Shown here: piece after piece, positions 27,299-35,771 of the stretch
How the letters are laid out: each line of letters opens with the position of its first letter
Position numbering within the stretch: the first letter of the stretch is position 1
DNA from: Eshraghiella crossota
Lineage (GTDB): Bacteria > Bacillota > Clostridia > Lachnospirales > Lachnospiraceae
Assembly (NCBI RefSeq): GCF_025148445.1
Contig: NZ_CP102270.1
Location: 1,302,001-1,366,000 of the forward strand
Direction: 5' to 3'
Length of the DNA: 64,000 nt
Position numbers and translations under genes: made by a program
The notes under the pieces: generated by a model
The model's database searches: none
Told to the model about the DNA's origin: nothing
Seen by the model: the letters and a program-made list of their open reading frames with translations, nothing else

Positions 27299-28230
27299 TA
27301 TTCCCGCAACCTTCTTTCTAACAATTCATCTACTGCTTCTTCAATTCTTTCGTCGTTTGTATTTTCAAAAGATAAAATAACAGAGATATCATCAGCACTG
27401 TTATTTTCTGAATAACATTTCGGATCATATGCCCATAATTCAAGTCGAACCTGCTTATCAGGGTCTATCAATTCTTCGGTCAGAAGTGTTGTATCATAAT
27501 CTTTCTCACTAATCGCATAAGTAACAACCCGGTTCGGATTTAACATTGTTTTTTCTGAAAGTGCCGTTTCCCCTGCAAATACCATATCCTCTGTAACTTG
27601 AGTTTTTTCTATATATCCTGCTTTACGGACGGGGGTGGATAAATATACTTTTGATTTTTCAAATAATTCATATCGATTATATTTTGACTCAATAATCTTA
27701 TTGACACCGTCTTTTGCTACAATGAATAAATCTGTAGCTTTCAACTGTCTTACTGCTCTGGTGAGTGTCATTGCTGTAAATGGAAGAATTTTTCCAGCTT
27801 CTGAAATATACAATCGTTTTTTCTTACCATACAGATACAATAAAAATAACTGTTGCGTAGAATAAACAAATTTTTCTGCCGGTTTCCGGTGCTCTTTCTC
27901 ATCTGTAAGCAATGTACCGATAAAGGGAAGAAAAACCTGCTTCTCAGTAATAAATGCTATATTATTTTCAATAAAGCTTTTTCTTCGATAATTTGATACT
28001 GTTGCAAGTTTAAATACAACCGGAACATTATCAACCTGCTGTATTTTAGCAATTTGTTTTTTCAGTGCCGGAAGAGTTGAAAGTTCTTCTGTCGGAGCAA
28101 GCATTATACAACGTTTGTTTCCTATATATGCTGTGTAAAAATCGTAACTTTCTGTAATATAAATAGGTAAAGAATTCTGAAGATTCCAAGCTTCATATTT
28201 TATGGGAAGCCCGAATACACTTGTAAACAT
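27298..28230 (-). CDS. AbiEi-like antitoxin/transcriptional regulator
   Basis: This 310-residue protein precedes and overlaps the nucleotidyltransferase gene, the gene order of AbiE type IV toxin-antitoxin modules, where AbiEi represses its own promoter. A winged-helix-like segment lies in the middle (about 130-175, ISEAGKILPFTAMTLTRAVR). The remainder is not recognisable by eye. The ATG at 28230 is preferred to the one at 28239, which is only one base from AGGAG. The upstream region carries repeat copy B with a palindrome that could be its operator. The AbiEi identity rests mainly on context. Confidence 0.6.
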   Translation of the reverse strand: MFTSVFGLPIKYEAWNLQNSLPIYITESYDFYTAYIGNKRCIMLAPTEELSTLPALKKQIAKIQQVDNVPVVFKLATVSNYRRKSFIENNIAFITEKQVFLPFIGTLLTDEKEHRKPAEKFVYSTQQLFLLYLYGKKKRLYISEAGKILPFTAMTLTRAVRQLKATDLFIVAKDGVNKIIESKYNRYELFEKSKVYLSTPVRKAGYIEKTQVTEDMVFAGETALSEKTMLNPNRVVTYAISEKDYDTTLLTEELIDPDKQVRLELWAYDPKCYSENNSADDISVILSFENTNDERIEEAVDELLERRLRE

Positions 28231-28295
28231 ACCTCTCATTCTCCTTTTAACTTAATTTATTTCATTTTAACCCAGAGAATGTTAAAAGTCAAACA

Positions 28296-28364
28296 TCTGT
28301 TAATATTCACATATTACCTTTCTATGATATTATACTGTAGTATATTTTAGGAATTAATTCAATA
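28296..28364. repeat. Direct repeat copy B (upstream of the AbiE-like pair)
   Basis: This is the second copy of the 67-base element at 26862-26928, in the same orientation, 66-134 bases upstream of the AbiEi-like start. It keeps TATAAT on the minus strand and the inverted repeat TAATAT-TCAC-ATATTA (28301-28316). It probably holds the promoter and operator of the AbiE-like pair. Confidence 0.85.
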
Positions 28365-28476
28365 TTTTTGTATGCTAAGTTTTAGGAATTGATTAGATTG
28401 AGATATGTCTATGAATTATAAATGATTGTTTAAATAATCGGAAAAACTTGAGGGGTCCTCTCCTAATTATATTGTC

Positions 28477-28617
28477 ATTCCGCTGGTACAAAAAGCCACA
28501 TTAAGGCAGGTTATGTCACCTTGATATAAGACTTTGGTCAACTTGCAGCTATTCAGCAATAACAGACTGATTAAAACCTGCCTTTTTATGTATATCAAGT
28601 CGAATACGCATGATATA
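28477..28617 (-). pseudogene. Decayed fragment of an IS30-family transposase
   Basis: Translation of the minus strand from 28617 gives RIRLDIHKKAGFNQSVIAE, a stop, LQVDQSLISR, a stop, HNLP, a stop, and CGFLYQRN. This resembles the N-terminal helix-turn-helix of IS30-type transposases (KAGFNQSEIAxxLxVxxSTISRE). Three in-frame stops and loss of the rest show it is dead. The remaining parts of the 478-base space between the AbiE-like pair and the acyltransferases (28240-28295, 28365-28476, 28618-28708) show nothing recognisable. Confidence 0.55.
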
Positions 28618-28708
28618 TGTACAAACTATTTTAATAAAACGTTTTTGATGGTCTATTTAATATGTGAGTCTAAACCTAAATAAAGCTTTGTTGTTCATAG
28701 CTAAATCC

Positions 28709-29764
28709 TCATAATGGTCTGGCAATACCATGTTCTTCATTGATTTTTATAATTTTTTTTACTTCGTTTGTTGGTTCTAATTCCCCTTTTTCATTTACCG
28801 GTACAGCATTAATATGATGGAATTTATAAAAATCGTCTTTTGCTCCAAAAATATTATCTTGCTCCTTTTCAATATCCAATTTTCCTAATTTCAAATTTCT
28901 ATAATTACCGTTCAGAAATCTTGAATATTCTTCAGTGGAAATATATTTTCTTTCATATATTCCTTTTTCTTCTATTAGTTCCCAACGCATTGTAGAAATT
29001 TGTTCTTCATACTCTTTTAATTTTTCAAAAATATTATCATTAAAATCTATACATATTGGTTTACCAAATCTAGAATGAACTTTTTCTATTTTTTCTTTGT
29101 CAGAATCTGATTTATATGTAAATTCATGTACAACAGGTATTACAGGTACTCCTGCCTTTTTGGCTATATCTAAAAATCCTATATTAATGGGTAAATGTAA
29201 TTTATTTGGCGATAAATTCCATGTTCCTTCCGGAAAATAAGATATAGAATGTCCATTTATTAACAATTCAATCATATCCATTTTAGCGTTTAGATTATAT
29301 TTTTTAACTATTTTTTTCTTTTCATCAGTATCTCTGCCAGACATACTTTTTTTTGTTAATATTAGTCCTGTATTATATTGACACATTAATAATAACTTAT
29401 TAACATCAGACCCGTGTAATATAAAACAATGTCTATCTATTTGTGGTATCCACACAAATCCATCCAATATTCCTTGATGAGTATGAGCAAAAATAACAGG
29501 TCCATCAGGGATATTTTCTTGACCATCACTTATTATTTTAACATTTTTACTTGAAAACATTTTTGTTACTTTTGTTGCAAGTTTATTTGTTATTTTTTTT
29601 AATTTCGGACCTATGTGTAAGGCGCCCGGTGTTAAGTTTGTATATTTTCTTTTTAGCAGATATTCTTTTAAGCTATTATAATATGTTATTAATTCTTCGG
29701 GACTTAATTCTGCTTCCTCTTTCATAGATAATATTTTAATATTCTCAACTTTCTTCATAATCAT
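28709..29764 (-). CDS. PlsC-like lysophospholipid acyltransferase (paralogue 1)
   Basis: The 351-residue protein has the acyltransferase motif H-x4-D as FAHTHQGILDGFV (about residue 93) and the substrate motif YFPEGTWNLSPN. PlsC-type enzymes transfer acyl groups to lysophosphatidate or similar acceptors at the membrane. The N- and C-terminal extensions (RWELIEEKGIYERKY, SRFLNGNYRNL) are shared in weaker form with the three other acyltransferases of this operon. It overlaps the previous gene by four bases (ATGA) and is the last of the run. Acceptor and acyl donor are unknown. Confidence 0.8.
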   Translation of the reverse strand: MIMKKVENIKILSMKEEAELSPEELITYYNSLKEYLLKRKYTNLTPGALHIGPKLKKITNKLATKVTKMFSSKNVKIISDGQENIPDGPVIFAHTHQGILDGFVWIPQIDRHCFILHGSDVNKLLLMCQYNTGLILTKKSMSGRDTDEKKKIVKKYNLNAKMDMIELLINGHSISYFPEGTWNLSPNKLHLPINIGFLDIAKKAGVPVIPVVHEFTYKSDSDKEKIEKVHSRFGKPICIDFNDNIFEKLKEYEEQISTMRWELIEEKGIYERKYISTEEYSRFLNGNYRNLKLGKLDIEKEQDNIFGAKDDFYKFHHINAVPVNEKGELEPTNEVKKIIKINEEHGIARPL

Positions 29765-30852
29765 TCAAAGCCTTTTAGTTTTTCTACAAATCTTCTTCTC
29801 ATATTCCCAACAACGTCGTATTTGCCAATGTCCATACTCTTAAGGATATTTTCACGGTAAATCTGGTTGTTATGTTCATTTAGTATTAATTTGCTGAGGC
29901 TTTTATTTACATCCTCATATTCTCTTTCTTCTTTTGTCTTTTTGGTCAGATATTCTGCATCAAAAACATCATGCTTCCAATCTAATTTTTTAAATGTATC
30001 TGCAAGGTAACGTTCTATAAACATTGCACCGATATCCAGATGTTCTTTACGGTTAATTGTTTTGATATGCCTTGATATTAAATACCAAACGGATGTTGCC
30101 ATTTTATCTCTAAGAAACAGGCTCATATCCTTAATGAACTTTTTGCTGATAACAGGTGGTTTTGTTATGTAAATTGGGTTACCAACATCAACATAAGCTA
30201 TATTTTCGGTATCATCTTTTATCATTATTATTGGAACGATACCTTTTCCTGTCTCTAATGCCAGATTAACAGATCCGTCATACAAATTATTAATAAGTTT
30301 ATTAGGATTGTAATTGTGGGAACCTTCAGGATAAATTAAAATACTTTGTGTTTTTAATACCCTTTTCATTTTTGGGAGCAGGTCACTTCTTTCTGTTTTA
30401 TCTAGAACATCAAATACAATCATTCCGTTTAGCCATGACAGATATACCTCTGGATTATATTTAAGTGATTCAACTGACCCTAGTATCAGATAGGAATTTC
30501 TGTCAATTACATTAAGCATTATTTCTATATCTTCAGGGCATGTATGATTACCGACAAAAATATAACTTTCATCCTTTTTTAGTTGTGGATATCTTTCTAC
30601 AATAACATTATTTTTATTATGTGATATGGGATAATCCGAAACGGAAATATAGCCGTCATTTAAAGTTCCGTAATATTCTTCATCTGTGTCATAGTTACAT
30701 TTTTCGGTATAAATCACTTTAGTATGTGTAAAGAAATTACATAATTTTCTAAAGAGTTTATGCGATTTTCTCCGCAAAAACAGACCAACATCCGTTGTAA
30801 AATGATTTACATCTTTTTCATTCAATTTGCTTATAAATAAATTATGTTTCAT
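29761..30852 (-). CDS. PlsC-like acyltransferase (paralogue 2)
   Basis: This 363-residue paralogue has the H-x4-D motif as VGNHTCPEDIEIML (about residue 117) and YPEGSHNYNPNKL as second motif, where Thr of PEGT is Ser. It is the longest of the four, with an N-terminal extension of about 100 residues. AAAGG lies before the ATG. It follows the gene at 30881 by 28 bases, so it is probably co-transcribed. Its divergence from the others suggests a different substrate rather than a recent duplicate. Confidence 0.78.
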   Translation of the reverse strand: MKHNLFISKLNEKDVNHFTTDVGLFLRRKSHKLFRKLCNFFTHTKVIYTEKCNYDTDEEYYGTLNDGYISVSDYPISHNKNNVIVERYPQLKKDESYIFVGNHTCPEDIEIMLNVIDRNSYLILGSVESLKYNPEVYLSWLNGMIVFDVLDKTERSDLLPKMKRVLKTQSILIYPEGSHNYNPNKLINNLYDGSVNLALETGKGIVPIIMIKDDTENIAYVDVGNPIYITKPPVISKKFIKDMSLFLRDKMATSVWYLISRHIKTINRKEHLDIGAMFIERYLADTFKKLDWKHDVFDAEYLTKKTKEEREYEDVNKSLSKLILNEHNNQIYRENILKSMDIGKYDVVGNMRRRFVEKLKGFE

Positions 30853-30880
30853 ACATGTGCTACCTTTATTTCAAATAAAA

Positions 30881-31804
30881 TCATCTTTGCAAAATTCCCG
30901 GAACGAATTCACCGTTTTGATTAATGACATATTCGTTCTCCTTGTTAAGTAAAAATTGGGTTTCAAGTTCACTGTTATATTTAAAACCTGTTGCCTTGAA
31001 CTTTTTTAAATATAAATGATTCAAATACAGTTCTTTATTAATATTTTCAAAGGAAGCTTTACGTATTCCCAGTTCATCCCATAATTTTCTTCGCATATTT
31101 TCCATTATTATTTGCAGCTTATATGTCTGCTCAAATATATTTTTATCAGTAGTCACATAATACGGTGTACCGAATTGTATAATACACTTATCATATAGAC
31201 TGCTTTCTTTTTTACAAATTTGTGCTGACTCCACATATTCAAATATTACAGGGATAATTGGTTTTTCTGTAATTAAGCTGACTAAAGTAATGCCGGCTTT
31301 TAGTTTTTGCATTGGCAACAGAGGATGCAGGTTCCACGTCGATTCTCCAAACATAAAGCCATCGCTGCCTTTTAGTATTTTGCTGCAAAAATCAATTAAT
31401 CCGTTTTCGATAGACTTTTTGTCCGCTCTGTCGATAAACGTACCGTCACTCATAAAAAAGAATGTCCGTGATAATGAATTTAATCCGTCATAAGCTACCA
31501 AAGGAGAAATCTTTCTCTTTAATTTTCGAAAAACTTCTTTGATAATGAAAACATCGTGAGAATTTGAATGATTACCCAAAAACAAAACATTTGCATCTAT
31601 CAGGTTCTCGACTCCTCTTATTTCTATTGGAAAATTACGAAATAATGGTGCTATAAAAGCAACAAACTTACTTGAACCGGTAGAATGTTTTTTTCTTTTT
31701 ATACATATATTTCTAAGATTCTCATAGTAATTTTTTTTAGCTGTCAGAGACCACGTTTCCACTTCCTTAAATGGAACGAATAAATGAGGTTCTTTTGTAT
31801 CCAT
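30881..31804 (-). CDS. PlsC-like acyltransferase with altered substrate motif (paralogue 3)
   Basis: The 307-residue protein has H-x4-D as LGNHSNSHDVFII (about residue 75). The second motif reads MFGESTWNLHPLLP, where the family has FPEGTWN: Pro is Gly and Gly is Ser, while Glu and Thr-Trp-Asn remain. The C-terminal region NMRRKLWDELGIRKAS matches the other paralogues. Six bases separate it from the AMP-ligase gene upstream. It may be active with altered specificity or be catalytically weak; the catalytic His and Asp are intact. Confidence 0.76.
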   Translation of the reverse strand: MDTKEPHLFVPFKEVETWSLTAKKNYYENLRNICIKRKKHSTGSSKFVAFIAPLFRNFPIEIRGVENLIDANVLFLGNHSNSHDVFIIKEVFRKLKRKISPLVAYDGLNSLSRTFFFMSDGTFIDRADKKSIENGLIDFCSKILKGSDGFMFGESTWNLHPLLPMQKLKAGITLVSLITEKPIIPVIFEYVESAQICKKESSLYDKCIIQFGTPYYVTTDKNIFEQTYKLQIIMENMRRKLWDELGIRKASFENINKELYLNHLYLKKFKATGFKYNSELETQFLLNKENEYVINQNGEFVPGILQR

Positions 31805-31809
31805 AATTT

Positions 31810-33561
31810 TTACCTGATGTTTTCAATAATATTTCCTTCTGAATCATAATACCCTGAACATTCATTTTTCAAAGCCTCTACATCTCTTTTTCCACTTTTA
31901 TGTACGGGCATAGTTTTTCGGATTTTCCACAACTGTGGAACTTCATCTGCCGGCAATGATTCAGTGCAGTTTAAATATAGTCTTTTAATAACCTCATTAA
32001 TGTTTTCGTCACTTTTCAGAATGATATGTGCTGCAGATACTTTTTTTGACTTATATGTTGTATCGATGACTTTGCATAAACTGATGTTTTTATCCTTTAA
32101 AATTACCTGTTCGGCATCAAACAGATAAATTATTCTTCCGTTATCCGATTTATAACTATCTGTGGAACGACCCAGAATAAACATATATCCTTCTTCATCA
32201 ACATATCCTATATCACCTGTGCATGCCCATATCTGACCTTTGGAGTCTTCCTTGAAAAACTCGGATGTTGCTTCCTCGTTATTAAAATAACCTTTCATAT
32301 GGGCAGGGGTAATTGCACGAATTTCTCCTCTCTCTCCATATTTCAATTCTGAATCTGTTTCTATGTCAAAAGCAGATACTATTGCTTTTCCAAGCATAGG
32401 ATAACCGACACTATTCTTTTTTGAGTGTAATCTTGAAGTTATTGTAAGGGTTGAACCTAACTCACTCATACCATAACCTTTCAATAATGGGTATTGACAT
32501 CCTCTAGCCTTTAGAAATGCGTTGATTTCATCTTCTGTATCTGAAAGAATCTGTTCGCCTCCGGTAATAGGATATTTCATAGCTGATAAATCTAAGTTAT
32601 GAGCTAAATGATAAGTTATAAAACTAACCCATATGCTTGTCGGAACTAATGTTAATGCAACATGATACTTTCTCAAAATACTTATAAATGCTTCAACATT
32701 AAATCTTGGTTCTAATATAACAGTTACTCCTTTTTGTAACGGCGTAATTGTACTAAGCACAATTCCTGTAGAAAACCATACAGGAACCATTTGTAAGAAT
32801 ATGTCACCTCTTAAACAGTCAAAACCATAGTCATAATTTTGAATTGTTGCATTTATCCCATCGTTTGTAAGCACAATACCTTTAGATGCACCGGTGCTTC
32901 CGGATGAATACACCATAATTGCATCATGGTTTGGGACATAATCTGCTACAGTTGTAGGTTCAACTTTTACTTTTTTATCAACAAACGATTGCCAGCTTAC
33001 CAACTTATCTGAATACTTAATATGAGTATTGTTTTTTAGCTTATTAAGACTTCTGATTAATATTGAAGCTGAATTAAGAGCGGGAATTATAATTATTTTT
33101 CCAATATTAAGCTTATTAATAACAGGTTGAATCTGTTTATAAAAACTGTCCAATACAAACAAAACTTTACTATGTGTCTCGTTAATTCTCAATAATAATT
33201 GTTCTTCTGTAAAAAATGGATTTACAAAATTACATACAGCCCCTAACTTATTAGCTGCTAAAAGAAGGTATATGGATTCAGGAGTTCCTGCTGTGCAAAG
33301 AGAAATAATATCTCCGCTTTGGATTCCCATACACTTTAATGAGTATGCACACCTGTCCACTTCTCTGAATAAAGTTCTGTAAGATATTTTGTTATTAAAG
33401 TAAATCAGTGCAATATCTGACATATGTTCAGAATTGCTAGTATATACATTTTGGTATACTGTACATTTTTTTAACGGTTTATTGATAAATTCTTTAGAGT
33501 AATATTTTAACCAAGGCTTATCTATTGATGGATACCCGGTCATTTCATCTGCGTTCATCAT
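31810..33561 (-). CDS. AMP-forming acyl ligase (acyl-CoA synthetase family) 1
   Basis: The 583-residue enzyme belongs to the ANL adenylating superfamily. The P-loop is IMVYSSGSTGASKGIVLTN, followed by LLKGYGMSELGSTLTITS and ACTGDIGYVDEEGYMFILGR. The C-terminal catalytic lysine lies in MPVHKSGKRDVEAL. The N-terminus TGYPSIDKPWLKYYSKEF is shared with the other ligase of the operon (37505-35772). It would activate a fatty or other carboxylic acid as acyl-AMP and pass it to CoA or a protein. Its start overlaps the preceding acyltransferase by 17 bases. No carrier protein gene is nearby, so CoA is the likelier acceptor. Confidence 0.85.
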   Translation of the reverse strand: MMNADEMTGYPSIDKPWLKYYSKEFINKPLKKCTVYQNVYTSNSEHMSDIALIYFNNKISYRTLFREVDRCAYSLKCMGIQSGDIISLCTAGTPESIYLLLAANKLGAVCNFVNPFFTEEQLLLRINETHSKVLFVLDSFYKQIQPVINKLNIGKIIIIPALNSASILIRSLNKLKNNTHIKYSDKLVSWQSFVDKKVKVEPTTVADYVPNHDAIMVYSSGSTGASKGIVLTNDGINATIQNYDYGFDCLRGDIFLQMVPVWFSTGIVLSTITPLQKGVTVILEPRFNVEAFISILRKYHVALTLVPTSIWVSFITYHLAHNLDLSAMKYPITGGEQILSDTEDEINAFLKARGCQYPLLKGYGMSELGSTLTITSRLHSKKNSVGYPMLGKAIVSAFDIETDSELKYGERGEIRAITPAHMKGYFNNEEATSEFFKEDSKGQIWACTGDIGYVDEEGYMFILGRSTDSYKSDNGRIIYLFDAEQVILKDKNISLCKVIDTTYKSKKVSAAHIILKSDENINEVIKRLYLNCTESLPADEVPQLWKIRKTMPVHKSGKRDVEALKNECSGYYDSEGNIIENIR

Positions 33562-34468
33562 TGTATTTCTCCTTAAATAATTTATTGAATTGAATATTCC
33601 TGTATCTTAGTGGTATTTTATCGAACCCAAATTTTTCACACAATTCTAAATGTGTTCTTTTTTCTTTTGGAACAAAAGTGTTGATTATTTGTTCATCCAT
33701 TGAATAACCTGCCCATTCCATAACACGTTGTTGAACAAATCCATTCCAATAATCATCATCTAATTTATTACGTTTGCATATTCCTTGTTTATACCAGATT
33801 TCCCATTTAAGGCTTGCCAGAATATCCCGTATCTTTTGTGTAAGATCAGAAATAGAATTATCAGGCATAATTTTTTCTCCGGTATTGATTACAAATCTGT
33901 TTTCATACTGTTCAATAGCTATCGGAATAATCGGAGTATTGGTTTCAATCGAAATTGAAGCTGTACCATAAGGAATATCATATATGAGTTCGTTTTCTGA
34001 AAAGTTCCATGTCCCTTCCGGAAAAATCATCATAGAATTTCCGGCTTTTAGCAGTCGTATCATTATTTCTTTAGTATTATGCTTGTCTATATTACTTTTT
34101 TCATTAACGTAAACAACACCGTTTAATTTCATAAACAAGCCGTTAAAACCTTTATTTATGTTTATAAAATCTGCCGCCAAAATGTAAAACGGTTTTGTTA
34201 TCTGCTCATTAATAATTTCAAAATCCCACTTTCCTATATGAGTTACTGCATAAATTACAGCTTTGTTGGTATATTTTATTTCATTTAACAATTCTACATG
34301 AAAATGATTAAATTTTCTTTGTATCCGCAGCATGCATCTTAAAAGTGGTCTTAAAATTTTTCTGATAATTAGCTTGTTTTTTATGGGAATATCAGCTTTT
34401 AGCATATCAGCCTTTTTTGACTGGTAGTCTGTAAATCTTTTTTCTTGTCTGATGTCTATTTCTTTCAA
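33545..34468 (-). CDS. PlsC-like acyltransferase (paralogue 4)
   Basis: The 307-residue protein has the H-x4-D motif as VTHIGKWDFEII (about residue 80) and the second motif IFPEGTWNFSENEL. Region LKWEIWYKQGICKRNK corresponds to the C-terminal element of the other paralogues. The frame starts with a TTG at 34468, 12 bases after AAGGAAG; an ATG at 34408 preceded by AAAAAGG is an alternative start that would remove 20 residues. It overlaps the ligase gene by 17 bases. Substrate unknown. Confidence 0.77.
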   Translation of the reverse strand: MKEIDIRQEKRFTDYQSKKADMLKADIPIKNKLIIRKILRPLLRCMLRIQRKFNHFHVELLNEIKYTNKAVIYAVTHIGKWDFEIINEQITKPFYILAADFININKGFNGLFMKLNGVVYVNEKSNIDKHNTKEIMIRLLKAGNSMMIFPEGTWNFSENELIYDIPYGTASISIETNTPIIPIAIEQYENRFVINTGEKIMPDNSISDLTQKIRDILASLKWEIWYKQGICKRNKLDDDYWNGFVQQRVMEWAGYSMDEQIINTFVPKEKRTHLELCEKFGFDKIPLRYRNIQFNKLFKEKYNDERR

Positions 34469-34488
34469 TTTTTATGTAACTTCCTTTA

Positions 34489-35592
34489 TCACTTCAAACC
34501 CAGAGCAAACCTGACACCGGGTATTTTTTTACATATTTCAACTAGTAAAACCGTAACAATAATGGAGATATTCATAGTTATCAGTATCTGAATAAACACG
34601 TTACATTTAAGGTATTTAATTACAAAATACCCAACAGGGAGCAATACAGTCATGTGAATGAAATAAATTGCAAATGAACAGTTCGATAATTTCTCAAAGA
34701 ACCTGTTTATATAGTTTATATATTTCTGACCGGTTCCAATTACACCAAAGACCATAGTTGTACATGAAACCGCCCATATCAGGCGCATCCATGCATAATC
34801 TACTGTCCACACACTTATTTCATCCATTTTCATCAGCATAAATCCCATACATATATTTGTACTTATGCCAATTAATAGCAGACTCCAACTATATTTTGTG
34901 GTTAATTTATAAAATTCAACATTATCGTACAACAACAATCCCAAAGCAAAGAAAGCAATATATTTAACAGGTGATTCATCACTTTGTCCATATGAAATTA
35001 TGTAAATTAAAAGTGTAAACCATATAAGTGAAGCTGCCCTAACCTTTATCTGATTTGTAGTCTTTGACTTATATCTGATAATTGGGAATGTTGCTAAAGA
35101 AATCAAAAATAAATATATCAAAAACCATAAATGTGATGGGGTAAAGCCTCCATCATACCCATAAAAACCATCAGAATATGTAGTAAAAAAGTGTACATAC
35201 GCCTCAAAAATATTTCCATTGAACCCATAATGATTTTTCATTACAAAATATGACTGAACCGGTACCAATAAAAGTATTCCTGCTAAAAATGGAATAAGCA
35301 GTCTTTTACATCTTTCAATGTAATATTCCTTGATAGTTCTTTTTTTTAGACTATACATAGTGGTTAATCCTGCTATTAAAAATAGTGTTGCCATATACCA
35401 GCTTCTTAGTGAATTGTATATTATTGTAGGAATTAAAGATTTAGCACCTTCAATATAGAATCCATCCTGTAGGTGATACATTTCACAAGAATGTGCAACA
35501 AACAATCCTAATATTATTAATACACGGATATTATCCAGATAATATTTTCGTTCATTTTTTACTACAACCTGTCCTTCGTTATTTTTTGCCAC
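34489..35592 (-). CDS. Acyltransferase family 3 membrane protein (OafA/WecH type)
   Basis: The 367-residue protein has about ten hydrophobic helices and the acyltransferase-3 signs: ERKYYLDNIRVLIILGLFV with a histidine (HSCEMYH) in the first helix, YYIERCKRLLIPFLAGILLL, and HLWFLIYLFLISL. Such proteins O-acetylate or O-acylate sugars and lipids at the membrane. The start is a GTG at 35592, with AAGGAAG upstream. It lies between the small open frame at 35628 and paralogue 4. It adds an integral-membrane acyl transfer step to an otherwise peripheral set. Confidence 0.83.
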   Translation of the reverse strand: MAKNNEGQVVVKNERKYYLDNIRVLIILGLFVAHSCEMYHLQDGFYIEGAKSLIPTIIYNSLRSWYMATLFLIAGLTTMYSLKKRTIKEYYIERCKRLLIPFLAGILLLVPVQSYFVMKNHYGFNGNIFEAYVHFFTTYSDGFYGYDGGFTPSHLWFLIYLFLISLATFPIIRYKSKTTNQIKVRAASLIWFTLLIYIISYGQSDESPVKYIAFFALGLLLYDNVEFYKLTTKYSWSLLLIGISTNICMGFMLMKMDEISVWTVDYAWMRLIWAVSCTTMVFGVIGTGQKYINYINRFFEKLSNCSFAIYFIHMTVLLPVGYFVIKYLKCNVFIQILITMNISIIVTVLLVEICKKIPGVRFALGLK

Positions 35593-35627
35593 CTTTTTTC
35601 TTCCTTTCCGTATATTCTACTGTCATC

Positions 35628-35762
35628 TCAAGGCAATTTTTTCTTTGCAAAAGCAACCAACGAACCGATTAATATCGTCAGTCCTTTTGCGTCACCATAT
35701 GTAGCTGCTTTGTAATGAAATAATCCAGGTAAGTTATTAGATGGATTCATTTTTTTATACAT
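35628..35762 (-). CDS. Possible small hydrophobic peptide in the acyl operon
   Basis: A 44-codon frame starts at ATG 35762 (or ATG 35750, 40 codons), nine bases after the AMP-ligase stop. It reads MYKKMNPSNNLPGLFHYKAA, then TYGDAKGLTILIGSLVAFAKK and KLP, giving a hydrophobic stretch capped by lysines. No proper ribosome binding site is visible, and I recognise no family. It fills the only gap (180 bases) inside the operon. It may be a real small protein, a pseudogene tail or chance. Confidence 0.3.
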   Translation of the reverse strand: MYKKMNPSNNLPGLFHYKAATYGDAKGLTILIGSLVAFAKKKLP

Positions 35763-35771
35763 AAAATATAT

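Noticed and set aside
28503-28599. Two interlocked perfect inverted repeats (10 bp and 9 bp) that could form a pseudoknot RNA
   Set aside because: They overlap the decayed IS30-like transposase frame and no promoter or neighbouring toxin supports an RNA gene; probably chance in a decaying sequence.
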